The notes under the pieces are model-generated. The model was not told the origin of the DNA. It saw only the letters and a program-made list of their open reading frames with translations, and did no database searches. From the NCBI GenBank assembly GCA_019426215.1, contig CM033394.1, forward strand, positions 36,516,423-36,580,422: 64,000 nucleotides of DNA, written 5' to 3'. The position numbers and the translations under genes are program-made. The stretch is from Buddleja alternifolia (lineage: Eukaryota; Streptophyta; Magnoliopsida; Lamiales; Scrophulariaceae). Positions 1 to 11,619 of this stretch are shown here, in pieces; within the stretch, counting starts at the first letter, position 1, and every line of letters starts with the position of its first letter.

Positions 1-2094
1 GATTATAAATTGTTGATATGTAATTGTACTGTGCCATAAAAATATGATGGATTGCTCACAAGAAAGATGTATATGAAAATTAATAAATGTGTATTTAAGT
101 TGTGCAATTATATGTTAATCAGTCTATTAAGCTTCATAAACCAACGGTTGGAGGCTACTGTTTTATCAGTTTGACTGGAATTATCATGATAATTATAAAT
201 GCTATCACTATCTGGGATGTTGCATTTTTATTGCTAAATAAGGTCTTAATAGCTAATTATTGGTAATTAAAAGTGTGTTCTATTACCTGAAAGTTTAGGC
301 TAATAATTTTATACCTCCTTTTTGCATGTCAAGATTAATAGTCTGAAATTCAAATACAATTGTTGTGATATTATAATTTGTGTGATTAAATGTTATGTGG
401 AGCAAGATATATATTGTTGTGATTCATGAATGTGACAACAATTCTTATGATTTAAGTTATCTTTTTGGTTCCTGAAGAGTCAGAGACCATGGAGTTCTAG
501 ATATGTGGATTTGTTGATTTTTATGTGATTATTTTGACTTGCTTCGGTATGGTTTCTTAATATGTGGAATAAAATATGTGGGATTTATTCTATGGACTAT
601 ACCCGTTATATTAATTATAAATTTAATAATAATAATAAAAAAAACTACTTTGAAATGTGGGGGATTATATTGATTGTATTAAATATTGAAAATTTTATGT
701 GGAAAATTGTTTTAGCAAGTTTTATTAAATGTAGGATATATATTTTCAAAGAAAATGATATAGCGGTTTGGGGAGAGAATAAAAATGATTTTGGTGATGC
801 TAAATATTTGATTACTTAATTTCATAATCGTGACTTGGATCATATATAGAAGAAAAATGTGGGGGTGTATATTGATTTTATTCAATAAAAAAAAAACTGT
901 GATAAGTTATTTCCAAAGTTAAGTGCAAGAAATATATTTGCAAAATCAACGGAGAGAAATTTTAAGGTTTGGATTATTTCATGATACATTAGAAATATGG
1001 GGCTGATTTTATTCCAAAATACTTTATGAGATTAATTTTGATCGTGGATTGAACGGAAAGTTATCTTTTATATTGCTATAATTTAATTTAATATGAAACG
1101 GGTCTTATTGGAATATTAAAATTTATTTTCTAACGACTTGCTGATAAACTATGAAATGGTTTATGAAATGTGGAAGTTAAAAAGTGAAGCCAAGATGTTA
1201 TGAGATTTGAAACTGTTTGAAAATAAATTCATTATGTCTTGGATTAATATGCAGAAAATGAAAAGAAAATATTTATAATATTCAAGAATAGAGATTTTAT
1301 GACTTTTTCGATGAGTAAAATTATCATATATAAATTCAATTCAAAATAATAATTCTATTTGTGGAGTTGTTTATAACATGCATGTTTATGTGATGTATTG
1401 AGAAATGAAAATAAGAGGCATATTATATTTTAATCCATGAGATGGAATTTGCCTCGGGGGACTAGCGCAGAGGCTAGATCCTTTATCATCGATGGGGATG
1501 GGCTAAGTCCATAAGGGAATCACCTCCGGGAGTAACCCAACCTTTGTGATTGGAGACCCCATGAAGAAGGTTCAATGGGTAGGAACAACCTGTAATGCGT
1601 GATTCATAAGCACTATTTTGAGGAGAGTATACATCGAGATGCCTCCTTCCCAATCCCTAAGGTGAAGTGCTGTAAAAAGTGTGATGTTAGGATGGGCTTT
1701 TGACCCTTAATGAGACCAAGGCGGGAAATCCGCGGGGTAGAGGTCACACGTACCCTTGGGAGGTTTCACCTAAGTGAGAGTCGCCCTGATGGCCGGGGCT
1801 ATGGGTTTGGGCTGACCCTAGAGACCTCACGAGAATCAAGATCAGAGCGCATGGCCGTTAACGCGCTAACCCGCTATAACCATGTCCTAAAGTCTATATC
1901 GTGTGTGTAGTAATTGAAGTTTGGTCAAGGGACCTAATTCCAGGCCTAGTCCATTATGGCTTCCTCAAATGGATATTACTATCACTAAGTATAGGTTCAA
2001 GCCCGGAAGGCACCTATACCGATTGCATGATATAAAGTTGCCACCATTTTACTTTATTTATTAAATTTATGAAATTTTAAATCTTGTGGGGGAT
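1..2094 (+). mobile_element. 3' internal, non-coding part of an LTR retrotransposon
   Basis: This stretch ends in a polypurine tract (GTGGGGGAT, 2086-2094) directly followed by an LTR, so it is the 3' internal region of a + strand LTR element whose 5' part lies outside the window. Bases 1-1450 are AT-rich with no convincing coding. Bases 1450-2040 are clearly richer in G+C and look like a structured or conserved block, but the only open frame there (1710-1910, 66 aa) resembles nothing I know. I infer a long 3' untranslated region of a Copia-type element. The lineage is not determined. Confidence 0.6.
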
Positions 2095-2736
2095 TGTTGG
2101 AAATTAAGCTTTAAAATTTCTTGTTTTTCTTAATTTCCATCTTATTAATTTTATAGAAGTTTATGGCCTCATTTGATAATATTTTGTGACTCTTTATATG
2201 CATAGGGTTGTTACATTTTATATCTTTATAACCCACTTTCTTTGTGTTTATGACCATTTTATTATAACTTTATTACACCATTTATTTGGGTCATTATTTC
2301 ATTGTAACAACCTAGTTATTCATCACTATATAAGAGGCCTAAACTTATACTTTTATATAGAGTTAATATAGAGTCTTGTGAGATGATTTATTTACTCCCT
2401 ACAAGAGTGTTTTGGCAACGTGACTAAAGGATTGGTTCCTCGTCTCCTTGTGGTCGTGCACATAGGATGAGACACCGCTGTGAGCTCATGGGGTTTTATC
2501 TTGGAGTCGTGATCAGCCGTCAGAACCTGCACGTAGGGAGGCAATCATGGCTTTAGGACAGCGTCATGTGGCGTGACTCTCCATCGGTACAGTATCTTGT
2601 TTTATGTTTTTATGTTGTTTAATATGTATTATTCCAAAGATTTATAGTATTATATCATGATGTACGAATAGCATACTTTATGAAATTATTTAAGTAATTT
2701 ATATTTATGTAAACACAAATCACAAAATTCACAACA
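2095..2736 (+). repeat. LTR (3' LTR of the element to the left)
   Basis: The unit begins TGTTGGAAAT and ends TTCACAACA, giving short inverted termini TGTTG...CAACA, and it follows a polypurine tract. Its length is 642 bp. A promoter-like stretch (ACTATATAAGAGG, about 2324-2336) sits in the middle, where an LTR TATA box is expected. No second copy occurs in the window, so the pairing cannot be confirmed here. Confidence 0.65.
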
Positions 2737-3344
2737 GGTCTCTGTCCTATTAGTAACTTCATTAGTTTGGCATGATCAACGTTTTAAAGACTATAATACG
2801 CTTATTTAATATGATGTTGGACTTGTCAACACAATTAGGATTTAACCATTCAGAAATATATTTTTAGTTAGTAAATTAGTTTAAGAACTTTTTTAGTCCA
2901 ATTATTAACAAAATAGTTAGTTTAAGTTATATTTATATAAACTATCATTTCAAAAAAAATAAATTAATGATTTTTATATTTATACTATAAATTTATGAAT
3001 TAATTCATAGTTATTAAATAGCGATAATTAAAAAAGTAATCAAACAAATAGTAGTTTGTAAATTGATATTATAAATATAAAAAAAAACTTTGCGGTTTAG
3101 TATTTGTTTTTGAATAATTAGTATATAAATTTTTAACTAATTGTATACAGCGCGCATGATAAATACAATAAATATCACATGAAATTTTGATTATTAAGGT
3201 TAAGAATATTATAAAAAACGAATAATGATTACCTGAAGTTATAGTTGAAGCTGTGTCCTAAGAATGACCTTCATATTTAAATATAAAACTACATTTACTA
3301 AACTAACTGGATACATTTTTATAGTTTGACCATTAAGGGATAAC
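2737..3344. other. AT-rich intergenic DNA, nothing recognised
   Basis: No open frame of interest, RNA gene or repeat pair was recognised in this roughly 600-bp AT-rich stretch. Confidence 0.5.
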
Positions 3345-3713
3345 TGCATAAGATCCTCTTGTGATAAGAGAAACCTGTGTCAAACTCACTTATGTTAAGT
3401 TTTTTGCGTAGCACCCCCTTGTGTTCCATTTTATTCTGTATACTCTTCCTTTTGTGAATTTTTTTTTTGTGTTTTTTTTCATTATAAATGTGGTGGATCC
3501 AATCCAATCCAAATTAAATTATTTACTTATTATAAACACGTAAGGGGCAAAAATGCATTTGGATTGACATTTATGATGAAAAAAACACAAAAAAAAACCA
3601 AAAAGCGGAGATTATGCAGAATAAAATGGAACACAAGGGGGTGCTACGCAAAAAACTCAACACAGAGGGGTTTGACGCAGGTTTCGCTTATCACAGGGGG
3701 TTCTTATAACACT
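3345..3713. mobile_element. Fold-back MITE (long inverted repeat)
   Basis: The left arm (about 3345-3495) and the right arm (about 3555-3713) are imperfect reverse complements over roughly 150 bp. Both contain GCGTAGCACCCCCTTGTGTT and GTGATAAG followed by GAAACCTG in the same order. A spacer of about 60 bp separates them. This is the form of a fold-back miniature transposon. The exact ends and target duplication could not be fixed by eye, so the superfamily is open. The 62-aa minus-strand frame over the left arm is not a gene. Confidence 0.8.
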
Positions 3714-4554
3714 AAGGTTATTGGATATATCTCTAGCTTATAACAACTAAGTACTAGTTTGGTATCAAATATTGGAAAATGGAGGATAGGAAAAAAAAAT
3801 ATGAATTTACTGTTCAAGATTATGAATTTATAATCTTGGAAATGTTTGGTACAAGTGATATAATTTTTTTTATTTATCGTTCATAGTGTTTGGTATCAAT
3901 GATAAAGTGGCTGATATGGTTGAAAGTCCAATTCTGCCCCTTGTTTTATTAAGCGTTATTTGGGGTGAATTTATTGTAAGAAGCGTTATTTGGTCAAGTT
4001 TATACACAGAATTCCCAAAATAATATCACCCCTCACAACACAAGACATAAGAAAACCCTAAGTGCGCCTTCAAATCTTCCATGACCAATTTGTAAATCAA
4101 GGGTGTCTTTCTTTGATTTTTTTCGCAAATTCATCTAAATTGACTTGAGGGCCGACTCAAGTGCTGCATTTGTTTGCGTATTTTAGTTTTTATCGTATAT
4201 GTTGGTCCAGTTGCTATTTGTGCACTATCACATAAATATTAAATTATAATTACACATTCTAAAAAGGTTTGCAACTTGAGCTAGGCTTGTATGTAATTAA
4301 TTTTCTCACATTTTTTTGAACACGAAATTTTTTAGTCTGTACTTGATTTGATAGAATTCAAATATAATTTACACGACAAGTAACCACTGACCTTCTATAC
4401 ACCAAAATAAAACAAATTGCCATCTATACACAACAACTATGTCTAATACAACCTCAATTACATCTAAAGAGAGGCGAGAATTCAACCAAAGAAGCTAGGG
4501 TCATAGTCTTTGCCCATTGTTAGATGTGGCAAGAATATAGTAAGCCACAATATA
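3714..4554. other. Intergenic DNA, nothing recognised
   Basis: AT-rich sequence between the fold-back MITE and the Copia element. No gene or repeat signature was seen. Confidence 0.5.
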
Positions 4555-4559
4555 GTAAC

Positions 4560-4761
4560 TATTGGAGAATATACATAACTAATGTGAATAAATGTACATT
4601 CTGTAATTAGGCACCAATCGTAAGGAAATTCCATGATTCTTGGTAGCTCATGATTTATTTTTATTGTAACTTCTATATTTAGATTAGGAAAGTTTTGACA
4701 ATCTCTTGTATAAATGTACTCACATATCAAGGGAATAATATGCCATTCTACAATCTTTACA
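4560..4761 (+). repeat. Copia-1 5' LTR
   Basis: It runs from TATTGGAGAA to CAATCTTTACA and is followed at once by the primer-binding site. A TATA box (TATAAAT, 4709-4715) lies about 50 bp before the end. Both LTRs start TA rather than TG, a non-canonical terminus of the TACA type known mainly from plant Copia elements. Confidence 0.93.
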
Positions 4762-4773
4762 TGGTATCACAGC
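4762..4773 (+). other. Copia-1 primer-binding site
   Basis: TGGTATCACAGC directly abuts the 5' LTR. It differs at one base from TGGTATCAGAGC, the usual initiator tRNA-Met complement of plant Copia elements. Confidence 0.85.
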
Positions 4774-4843
4774 AATCAAGATCCTAGGCCCCTATTTTTT
4801 TTTCGTATCACTCATCTTCTTCCCACCCTTCTCCAATTCGGCC

Positions 4844-6139
4844 ATGGCAGCACCACCACAAACCACCGGACATCAAGTCCAAAATACTCAAGAACCCACC
4901 AAACCTCTCACCGCCATCAACATCTCCAACACCATCAAACTTACCTCCACCAACTATCTCTCATGGAAACTCCAATTCCATGCAACACTTATTGGCTTTC
5001 AACTAGAAGGATTCATTGATGGATCCCACCCATGTCCACCCGCTACAATTGAACGGGATGGTACCACTGCCCCAAATCCGGCACATCACACATGGATTCG
5101 CCAAGACAAACTCATATTTAGCTCTCTTGTTGGCACCCTCACCGTCCCCATCATTCCCCTAATCACCCAAGCCCCCACATGTCAACAAGCTTGGACAATC
5201 CTTGCTAACACTTTTGCTAAACCTTCCCGCGGCCATATCAAACAAATCCGAAGCCAACTTAAAAAAATAACCAAAGGAACCCAAGCCATATCCGACTACA
5301 TGCACACTATCAAGTGCCGGGCTGATGAACTCGCCGTACTAGGCAAACCTCTAGACCAAGAAGATCTCATTGAAACTGTCCTTGATGGCCTCGACGAAAA
5401 CTACAAGTCCATCGTCGACGCTATCAACAATCGTGAAATCCTCATCTCCTTTGAAGAACTTCATGAGAAACTTATCAACTTTGAACTCTCCCTACAAAAC
5501 TCACTCTCATCATCATCTCTATTTCCAGTCACTGCCAAACCCACCTTCTCTCGTCCTCCACAAAACAAACGCCATCCACCATGGCAAACTTTCAACCGAA
5601 ACAATGTCTCACAACCACGCAATGATCTCCCAAACTCCAAACCCTATCTCGGATACTGTCAAGCGTGTGGAACACAAGGTCACACGATTAAACGCTGCCC
5701 AACCTTCCGTCTCATCGCTAACAATCAGCCCTCCCATCAAATCACACCTTGGACTCCACGGCCATCTACACCACCACCGCCTCATGCTCACTACACCACC
5801 TCTAATGCAACCGAAACACCGGCATGGCTCTTGGACAGTGGCGCTTCTCATCACATCACCACGGATCTAAATAACTTGTCACTCCACAATCCCTACTCCG
5901 GCAACGATGATGTTATGATTGGCGATGGCACCGGCCTTTCCATCACACACACTGGTTCTATCTTTCTTCCCACTCCCTCCCGTCCCCTCTCCTTAACTAA
6001 TGTCCTTTGTGTACCTTCAATGAAAAAAAACTTAATCTCCATATCACAATTTTGTATAACTAATAATGCTTCTGTTGAATTCTTCCCATCTTACTTTCAA
6101 GTGAAGGATCTTTCCACAAGGCACATCTCTTACACGTGA
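4844..6139 (+). pseudogene. Copia-1 gag and protease segment
   Basis: This 431-aa open frame is the N-terminal part of the Copia polyprotein. Residues about 25-215 are a plant Copia gag (capsid-like) domain containing NYLSWKLQ. A CCHC zinc knuckle CQACGTQGHTIKRC lies near residue 272, and an aspartic protease active site WLLDSGASHH near residue 329. The ATG at 4844 lies 70 bp after the primer-binding site, as expected. In an intact element the frame would run on into integrase. Here it stops at 6137-6139 just after the conserved KDLST, because of an indel at about 6118-6136. Gag could still be made, but as a truncated gag-protease product. Confidence 0.9.
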
Positions 6140-8334
6140 AAACCAAGGACGGGGTGTATGAGTGGCTGAAGCTCAAATCCAAACCTTTACTTGCATTCTC
6201 CAGCGTCAAGACCACTTCGTCCGAGTGGCACAATAGATTAGGACACCCCTCACCCCCAATTCTCAAACACATAATTTCAAAATTTAAGCTTCATTTATCG
6301 AGTCATGTGACTATGCCATCACATTGTAATGCCTGCCAATGCAATAAAAGTCACAAATTACCTTTCTCTCAATCTTCTGTGGTTTTTAATTCTCCCCTAG
6401 AAGTCATTTTCTCCGACGTATGGACATCACCGGTTTTATCTATTGATGGTTTCAAGTATTGTATAATTTTTGTGGATCACCACACCAAATACATATGGCT
6501 ATACCCACTCAAAAGAAAATCCGACGTCGCTGAAACATTCACTCGGTTCAAAAATCTTGTTGAAAAATACTTTAAACAAAAAATCATAACCTTATATTCA
6601 GACAATAGGGGGGAATATAAAGCTCTTGCTCACTTTCTCGCCACACAAGGAATATCCCATCTCACAACCCCTCCACACACACCCGAACACAATGGATTCT
6701 CCGAACGTCGACACCGTCACATAGTAGAAACCGGGTTATCCCTTCTCTCCCATGCCTCTATAAACACCACATATTGGCCCTACGCATTCGCCACTGCGGT
6801 ATATCTCATAAACCGAATGCCCACCCCAACATTACAACTCGCATGTCCCTATGAACGCCTATTTCAAAAACAACCAAACTACAACAAACTTCGTATGTTC
6901 GGATGCTTATGCTATCCATGGCTTCGCCCATACTCCAACCACAAACTCGATCCTCGTTCCACACCATGTGTCTTCCTAGGATACTCACTCACTCAAAGTG
7001 CCTACCTATGCCTCGACACCTCCACAAACAAACTCTATGTTTCCCGTCACGTCCAATTTATCGAATCTGTCTTTCCATTCTCCTCACGCTCGAACCCTTC
7101 ACCACCACCCGAACCCGACACCACAACAAACTGGCTACCCTCCATCTACTATATCTCTCAACCTCCTTCGGCTACACTCCAACACCAGTCCGCCCCGGCT
7201 GCTCCCGTAGAAGATCCGTCACCACAATCCACTACAAATGAACCACTCTCCACATCATCAGCAACACAAACGGAAATCTTTAGCCCTCCCACAACCCGAC
7301 AACTTGTAACCCACTCCAAACACAACATCTTCAAACCTATTCAGAAACTCACCCTAAACACACAAATCCATTCTCAAACACCCTCCGAGCCCTCAACCGT
7401 ACAACAGGCCCTCAAGGACACTAACTGGCGTCAAGCCATGTCAGCCGAATATGATGCGCTTGTGCGCAATGGAACTTGGGAACTCATTGAACCATCTCCC
7501 ACACAAAACATTATCGGATGTAAATGGATATTTCGCATTAAACGTCTTCCTAATGGTTGTGTTGATAGGTACAAAGCCCGACTCGTTGCAAAGGGGTTTC
7601 ACCAGCGTCCTGGTGTGGACTACCACGACACATTCAGCCCCGTAATCAAGCCAACAACCGTTCGACTAATCCTCAGCCTAGCCGTGAGTCGTGGATGGCC
7701 TCTACGCCAATTAGACATCAACAACGCCTTTCTTCAAGGTACTCTTTCCGAAGATGTTTATATGGCTCAGCCACCGGGATTCGTTGATAAGGATTGTCCT
7801 TCACACGTGTGCAAACTCCGAAAAGCTATTTACGGCCTTAAACAAGCACCCCGTGCTTGGTATCATGAGCTACGCCAATACCTTGTAACTTCTGGCTTCT
7901 TCAACTCTCTCGCCGAAACATCGTTGTTCATTCTCCGTACGGGTAAAATCACTATCTACTTACTCGTTTATGTTGATGACTTGATCATTACTGGGAATAA
8001 CATTCGGGCCGTGCAAACATTTATTTATAAGCTCGCACAACGCTTCTCACTCAAAGACCTCAGCCATCTCTCATTCTTTTTAGGAGTCGAAGTGATCTCA
8101 CACCCACAAGGAATCTTACTTTCTCAACAACGTTACATTCATGACCTTCTCACACGGACCAAAATGACAATAGCTAAACCAGTTCTCACTCCGCTCGCAA
8201 CAACACCCACACTAACTCTCCACTCCGGGTCCATGCTCTCCGACCCCACAGAATACAGAGCCACCATTGGAAGTCTTCAATATCTCTCCCTCACACGTCC
8301 GGATATTTTGTTCGCCGTCAACAAACTTTCGTAA
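6136..8334 (+). pseudogene. Copia-1 integrase and reverse transcriptase segment
   Basis: A 732-aa frame continues the polyprotein in a different frame from gag. It shows the GAG-pre-integrase HHCC zinc finger (WHNRLGHP...CNAC), an integrase core with [16 protein letters not shown] (usually DNGGE) and EHNGFSERR, then a Copia RT with [19 protein letters not shown] and the catalytic YVDD near residue 611. The GTG at its left edge is only where the frame opens after a frameshift, not a real start. The frame ends in a TAA at 8332-8334, directly before FMHRPT, where related elements read QFMHRPT. This is consistent with a CAA to TAA nonsense change. Confidence 0.93.
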
Positions 8335-8948
8335 TTCATGCATCGCCCCACTTCAGATCATTGGAATGCAGTTAAACGGATATTACGCTATCTATGTGGA
8401 AGACACGATCAAGGGCTTCTCCTTCATAGAAATTCAGCTTTATCTCTTCATGCCTTCTCCGATGTGGATTGGGCAGGTAATAAGGATGATTACACTTCCA
8501 AAACTGCTTATATTGTCTATCTTGGGCTGAATTCGATCTCATGGAGTTCCAAGAAACAACGTACCGTGGCTCGCTCATCGACTGAGGCCGAATATCACTC
8601 CGTTGCCGCCACTACATCGAAGCTAAGTTGGGTAAGGTCTCTCTTAGAAGAACTCGGAATTACCATCCCGCAAACACTGTAATCTACTGTGATAATGTTA
8701 GAGCTACTCAGCTTTGTTCCAATCCTGTCTTTCACTCACGCATGAAACATGTGGCCTTAGACTTTCATTTTATTCGTGGTGAAGTCCGAAGTGGTGCTCT
8801 TCGAGTGGCTCATGTATCATCCGAGGATCAATTAGCCGATGCACTCACAAAACCTCTACACCGTGCCCGATTTGACAAACTTCGATCCAAGATTGGACTC
8901 TCCTCCCGGAGCTCCATCTTGAGGGGGCATATTGGAGAATATACATAA
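8335..8948 (+). pseudogene. Copia-1 RNase H segment, frameshifted
   Basis: The frame resumes after the TAA at 8332-8334 and runs to 8682 with RNase H motifs SDVDWAGN, SWSSKKQRTVARSSTEAEY and WVRSLLEELG. The C-terminal part (YCDN, HSRMKHVALDFHFIR, QLADALTKPLH) lies in another frame up to about 8948, so a frameshift occurs at about 8650-8690. The order and spacing match Copia RNase H. The product ends inside or just before the 3' LTR. Confidence 0.9.
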
Positions 8949-9131
8949 CTAATGTGAATAAATGTACCTTCTGTAATTAGGCACCAATCGTAAGGAAGTT
9001 CCATGATCCTTGGTAGTTCATGATTTACTTTTATTGTAACTTCTATATTTAGATTAGGAAAGTTTTGACAATCTCTTGTATAAATGTACTCACATATCAA
9101 TGGAATAATATGCCATTCTACAATCTTTATA
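8930..9131 (+). repeat. Copia-1 3' LTR
   Basis: A 202-bp copy of the 5' LTR (TATTGGAGAA...CTTTATA), preceded by the polypurine tract GAGGGGGCA and followed by the GTAAC duplication. It ends TA where the 5' LTR ends CA (one substitution). Confidence 0.93.
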
Positions 9132-9136
9132 GTAAC

Positions 9137-9720
9137 CTCAATTATTTGTTGTGGCTTTTTTTCTATAATTTAATGTATAGGTTGGTCCAGTCGCTATTTG
9201 AGAATATACTTCTTGTGGATTTTTTCTATGTAAGTTAAGCTATGAAATATATAGAAGAAATATTTGGATGGGACTCATTTAATTCCAGTCGACTGAGTTA
9301 AATGTGGTGAGATGTGGAAAATTTGCAAATCTACTTTGCAATTTCCATATTTATTACATATTAAATATGTGTATGTAATAAAATGTAAATGGAAGGGCAA
9401 AATGGACAAATAAAAACATATTCAAGGACAGAAGGGTCATTCAAGGATGAGCAATAAATGGTTGGTGAAGGAGACTAAATTATCGGACCCCCCCCCATGA
9501 GGTGATACATTATCATCAGTATTGAAGATAAAAGTCGAGCCCCTTATCCACCACGGGCTTTAATAGTTAGTACTAAACAAGTGAACATTGGTGATAAACT
9601 AGTCTATCACCCCTTTTCAACACTAACAAACTAGTCTTAAATGGATTATATTGTTTAAAAATATCAATAGTTTTTTTTGATGGAAAAAAATCAATATATG
9701 TACTAACTATATTATTACTT
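9137..9720. other. Intergenic DNA between Copia-1 and Gypsy-1
   Basis: AT-rich, with a C homopolymer near 9488-9497. No gene was recognised. Confidence 0.5.
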
Positions 9721-10316
9721 TGATGTAGTTCGAAATTTACGTCAAGAAAATGTATCGAAATGCGATTATACTCTAAATTACTACGAAACAATATTCTAAG
9801 ATGAACAAAGTATTGCACTTTTATTAAGTTTTCTTGAGAGAGAATACAAGTACTTAGTAAATTTTGTAAAGTGAATGTAAAGAATACACGAAATGACTGA
9901 AAATCCTATTTATATGGCCTAAGGTTGATTTTCCCCCTCTTTGGGTTTGTGGGGCGTTTTTTGTGTAATGGGGTGGGGGGGCAGGGTGGGGTGGGGGGGT
10001 TGGATATGGAGATCATATCCCCCATTTTAGGGGATAGTGATTGGACTTTGACTTAGTCCACTCTTATCCCCTGTCAGTTGTCTTTCTTGAGTCTTCCATG
10101 TATCTGTTAATTATCCTCATTCCTGCTATCCCTTTACTCCATTTGCTAGCTTGACGTACGAGCTTCCACCTTGTTTATACCTTAGACTCCTTTTGTTGGG
10201 ATTTAATCTTGGTCTCCTTAAGTGTCCAATTGCCCTTCCAACCCAATTAATTGTATACCACGGGCCAAATTTGCACATAAGTCCAAATAATAAATATGCG
10301 ATTTATGACCATATCA
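9721..10316 (-). repeat. Gypsy-1 3' LTR
   Basis: A 596-bp partner of 20909-21501. It contains an extra G-rich run (about 9968-10006) absent from the other copy, plus many scattered differences, so the insertion is old. Confidence 0.88.
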
Positions 10317-10835
10317 TAAGTCCCCCTACTCTTAAGAGTTTAGAAAAAATTCAAAGTATTAAGAGTATAATTGGTGTGCGAATTGCAGGCTTCGAGCTAT
10401 AATGGAAGCTAACCCACGAGCTATCCCATGAACTTATCCTTTGGCACGATTCGCCTAAGAGGCGATTTTTCTTCTTCCTTTTCTTTTTATTTCTGCTTTC
10501 CATCCTTGAATATTGTCTTATGATAAACTCTCCTTAAGGGATTAGCATATATCCCTTACTATCTTTCTTTCCAAGCAAATTTTCTTCTCTCTCTCCTAGG
10601 CTTCTTCTAGAATTAGGAAACTTTTGAAATTCTCTAATTTGATGGGATTTAGCATATCTTTTGAAATTCTTCGCCCACTTATTCAACACAGACTCTTCCT
10701 CTTCTTTCTTTGGAATTTTTGAAAGTCACTAGGACTTATGGATTCTCTTTATATCTTCCATAACTTCTTGCAATTACCTTCATTCCCTTCTTCCAGATAA
10801 TCTTCTTATTTATCTTACTTGAATTAGCATGTATT

Positions 10836-11619
10836 TTGACTTTTGGTGAAAATTTCCTTCTTCTCATTTCTTCTTTCTTGAAGCCCCCTCCTGAGTTTCA
10901 GGAGATGTTGAATGATTCAACTCTCCAATATTATTATTATGGATTTTGTATATGCGTGAAGCTATTTGTAGAAATTGGTCATTTACCACCCAGGACATGT
11001 GCTTATTTTCTTCAAGAGAAAGTAGATTTAGATGATGCTTCGGAGCCTTGTGAGGAGGCACCCATTTGCATTTCAGCGGCTAGCTCTACGATGATTGGAT
11101 AGGTTGATGTGTGTGCTATGAAAGATGTCGATGGGCAAGCTGTTGAACGTGCTATCAAGGATCTATTTTGGAGGCGACTTTGAGCCATCCCATGAATGAG
11201 AATGCTGATGAGCGGGGTGATATTAAAGATGATTAGGCTGCAACAAAACTTTACTTTGAGGCTGCTGACGAGCTTTTCTTTGATGTTGCAGATGAGCTTT
11301 ACTCTGATGCTGCTAATGAGCTCTACTTTGAGGTTGCTGATGAGCTCTACTTTAAGGCGGCTGATGAGTTTTTTTTTTTTTTGAGGTTGCTGATGAGTAT
11401 GATGGTATTGATGCTAGAGGTGGTACCGAGGGGCGAGCTGTAGAGTTTGTTGAACAGGATGCTGCTTTGAAAATGGATCAAAAATAGTTAGCTGATGGAG
11501 GTGCTGATGAGGTTGTTCTTTTGATAGGCCAGATGACTGCAGAGCCCTACTTAAAGGCAGCTAATGAGCTAGCTACTCATGAGAATTTTGAGGTGCCCGA
11601 CGAGGCCGCTATTTCATAA
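10836..11619 (+). pseudogene. Opposite-strand acidic repeat ORF in Gypsy-1
   Basis: On the strand opposite to gag-pol, a broken coding signature runs to a TAA at 11617-11619. The frame at 10836-11102 (ending ICISAASSTMIG) continues after one stop. From about 11250 a 24-bp (8-residue) repeat encodes variants of ADELYFE: AADELFFD, VADELYSD, AANELYFE, VADELYFK. A T13 run at 11369-11382 shifts the frame, after which acidic sequence continues to VPDEAAIS with one in-frame TAG (about 11485). A pyrimidine-rich tract and CAG near 10900 could be a splice acceptor. The function is unknown. Its position matches the antisense ORFs of Tat-type Gypsy elements. Confidence 0.5.
11250..11368 (+). repeat. 24-bp tandem repeat encoding ADELYFE-like units
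   Basis: About five imperfect units of the type GCTGATGAGCTCTACTTTGA in tandem. The 24-bp period keeps one frame, and differences fall mostly on single bases, so the repeat behaves like coding sequence. Confidence 0.8.

Larger units (their letters stand above)
4560..9131 (+). mobile_element. Copia-1, near-complete Ty1/Copia retrotransposon
   Basis: A 4572-bp element with two 202-bp LTRs, a primer-binding site, gag-protease-integrase-RT-RNase H in Copia order, a polypurine tract (GAGGGGGCA, 8921-8929) and a perfect 5-bp target duplication GTAAC (4555-4559 and 9132-9136). The two LTRs differ at about 7 of 202 positions by eye, so the insertion is fairly young. The short LTRs, compact size and gag sequence suggest the Ale/Retrofit-type lineage (inference). 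The coding frame is broken at least three times (about 6118-6136, 8332-8334 and 8650-8690), so this copy cannot make an intact polyprotein. Confidence 0.95.

Noticed and set aside
562..819. 85-aa open frame
   Set aside because: Low-complexity, AT-driven composition (poly-Asn/Lys) inside the 3' untranslated part of an LTR element.
4482..4730. Minus-strand frame over the Copia-1 5' LTR (and its twin at 8828-9100)
   Set aside because: It is the reverse strand of the LTR, repeated only because the LTRs are copies of each other.
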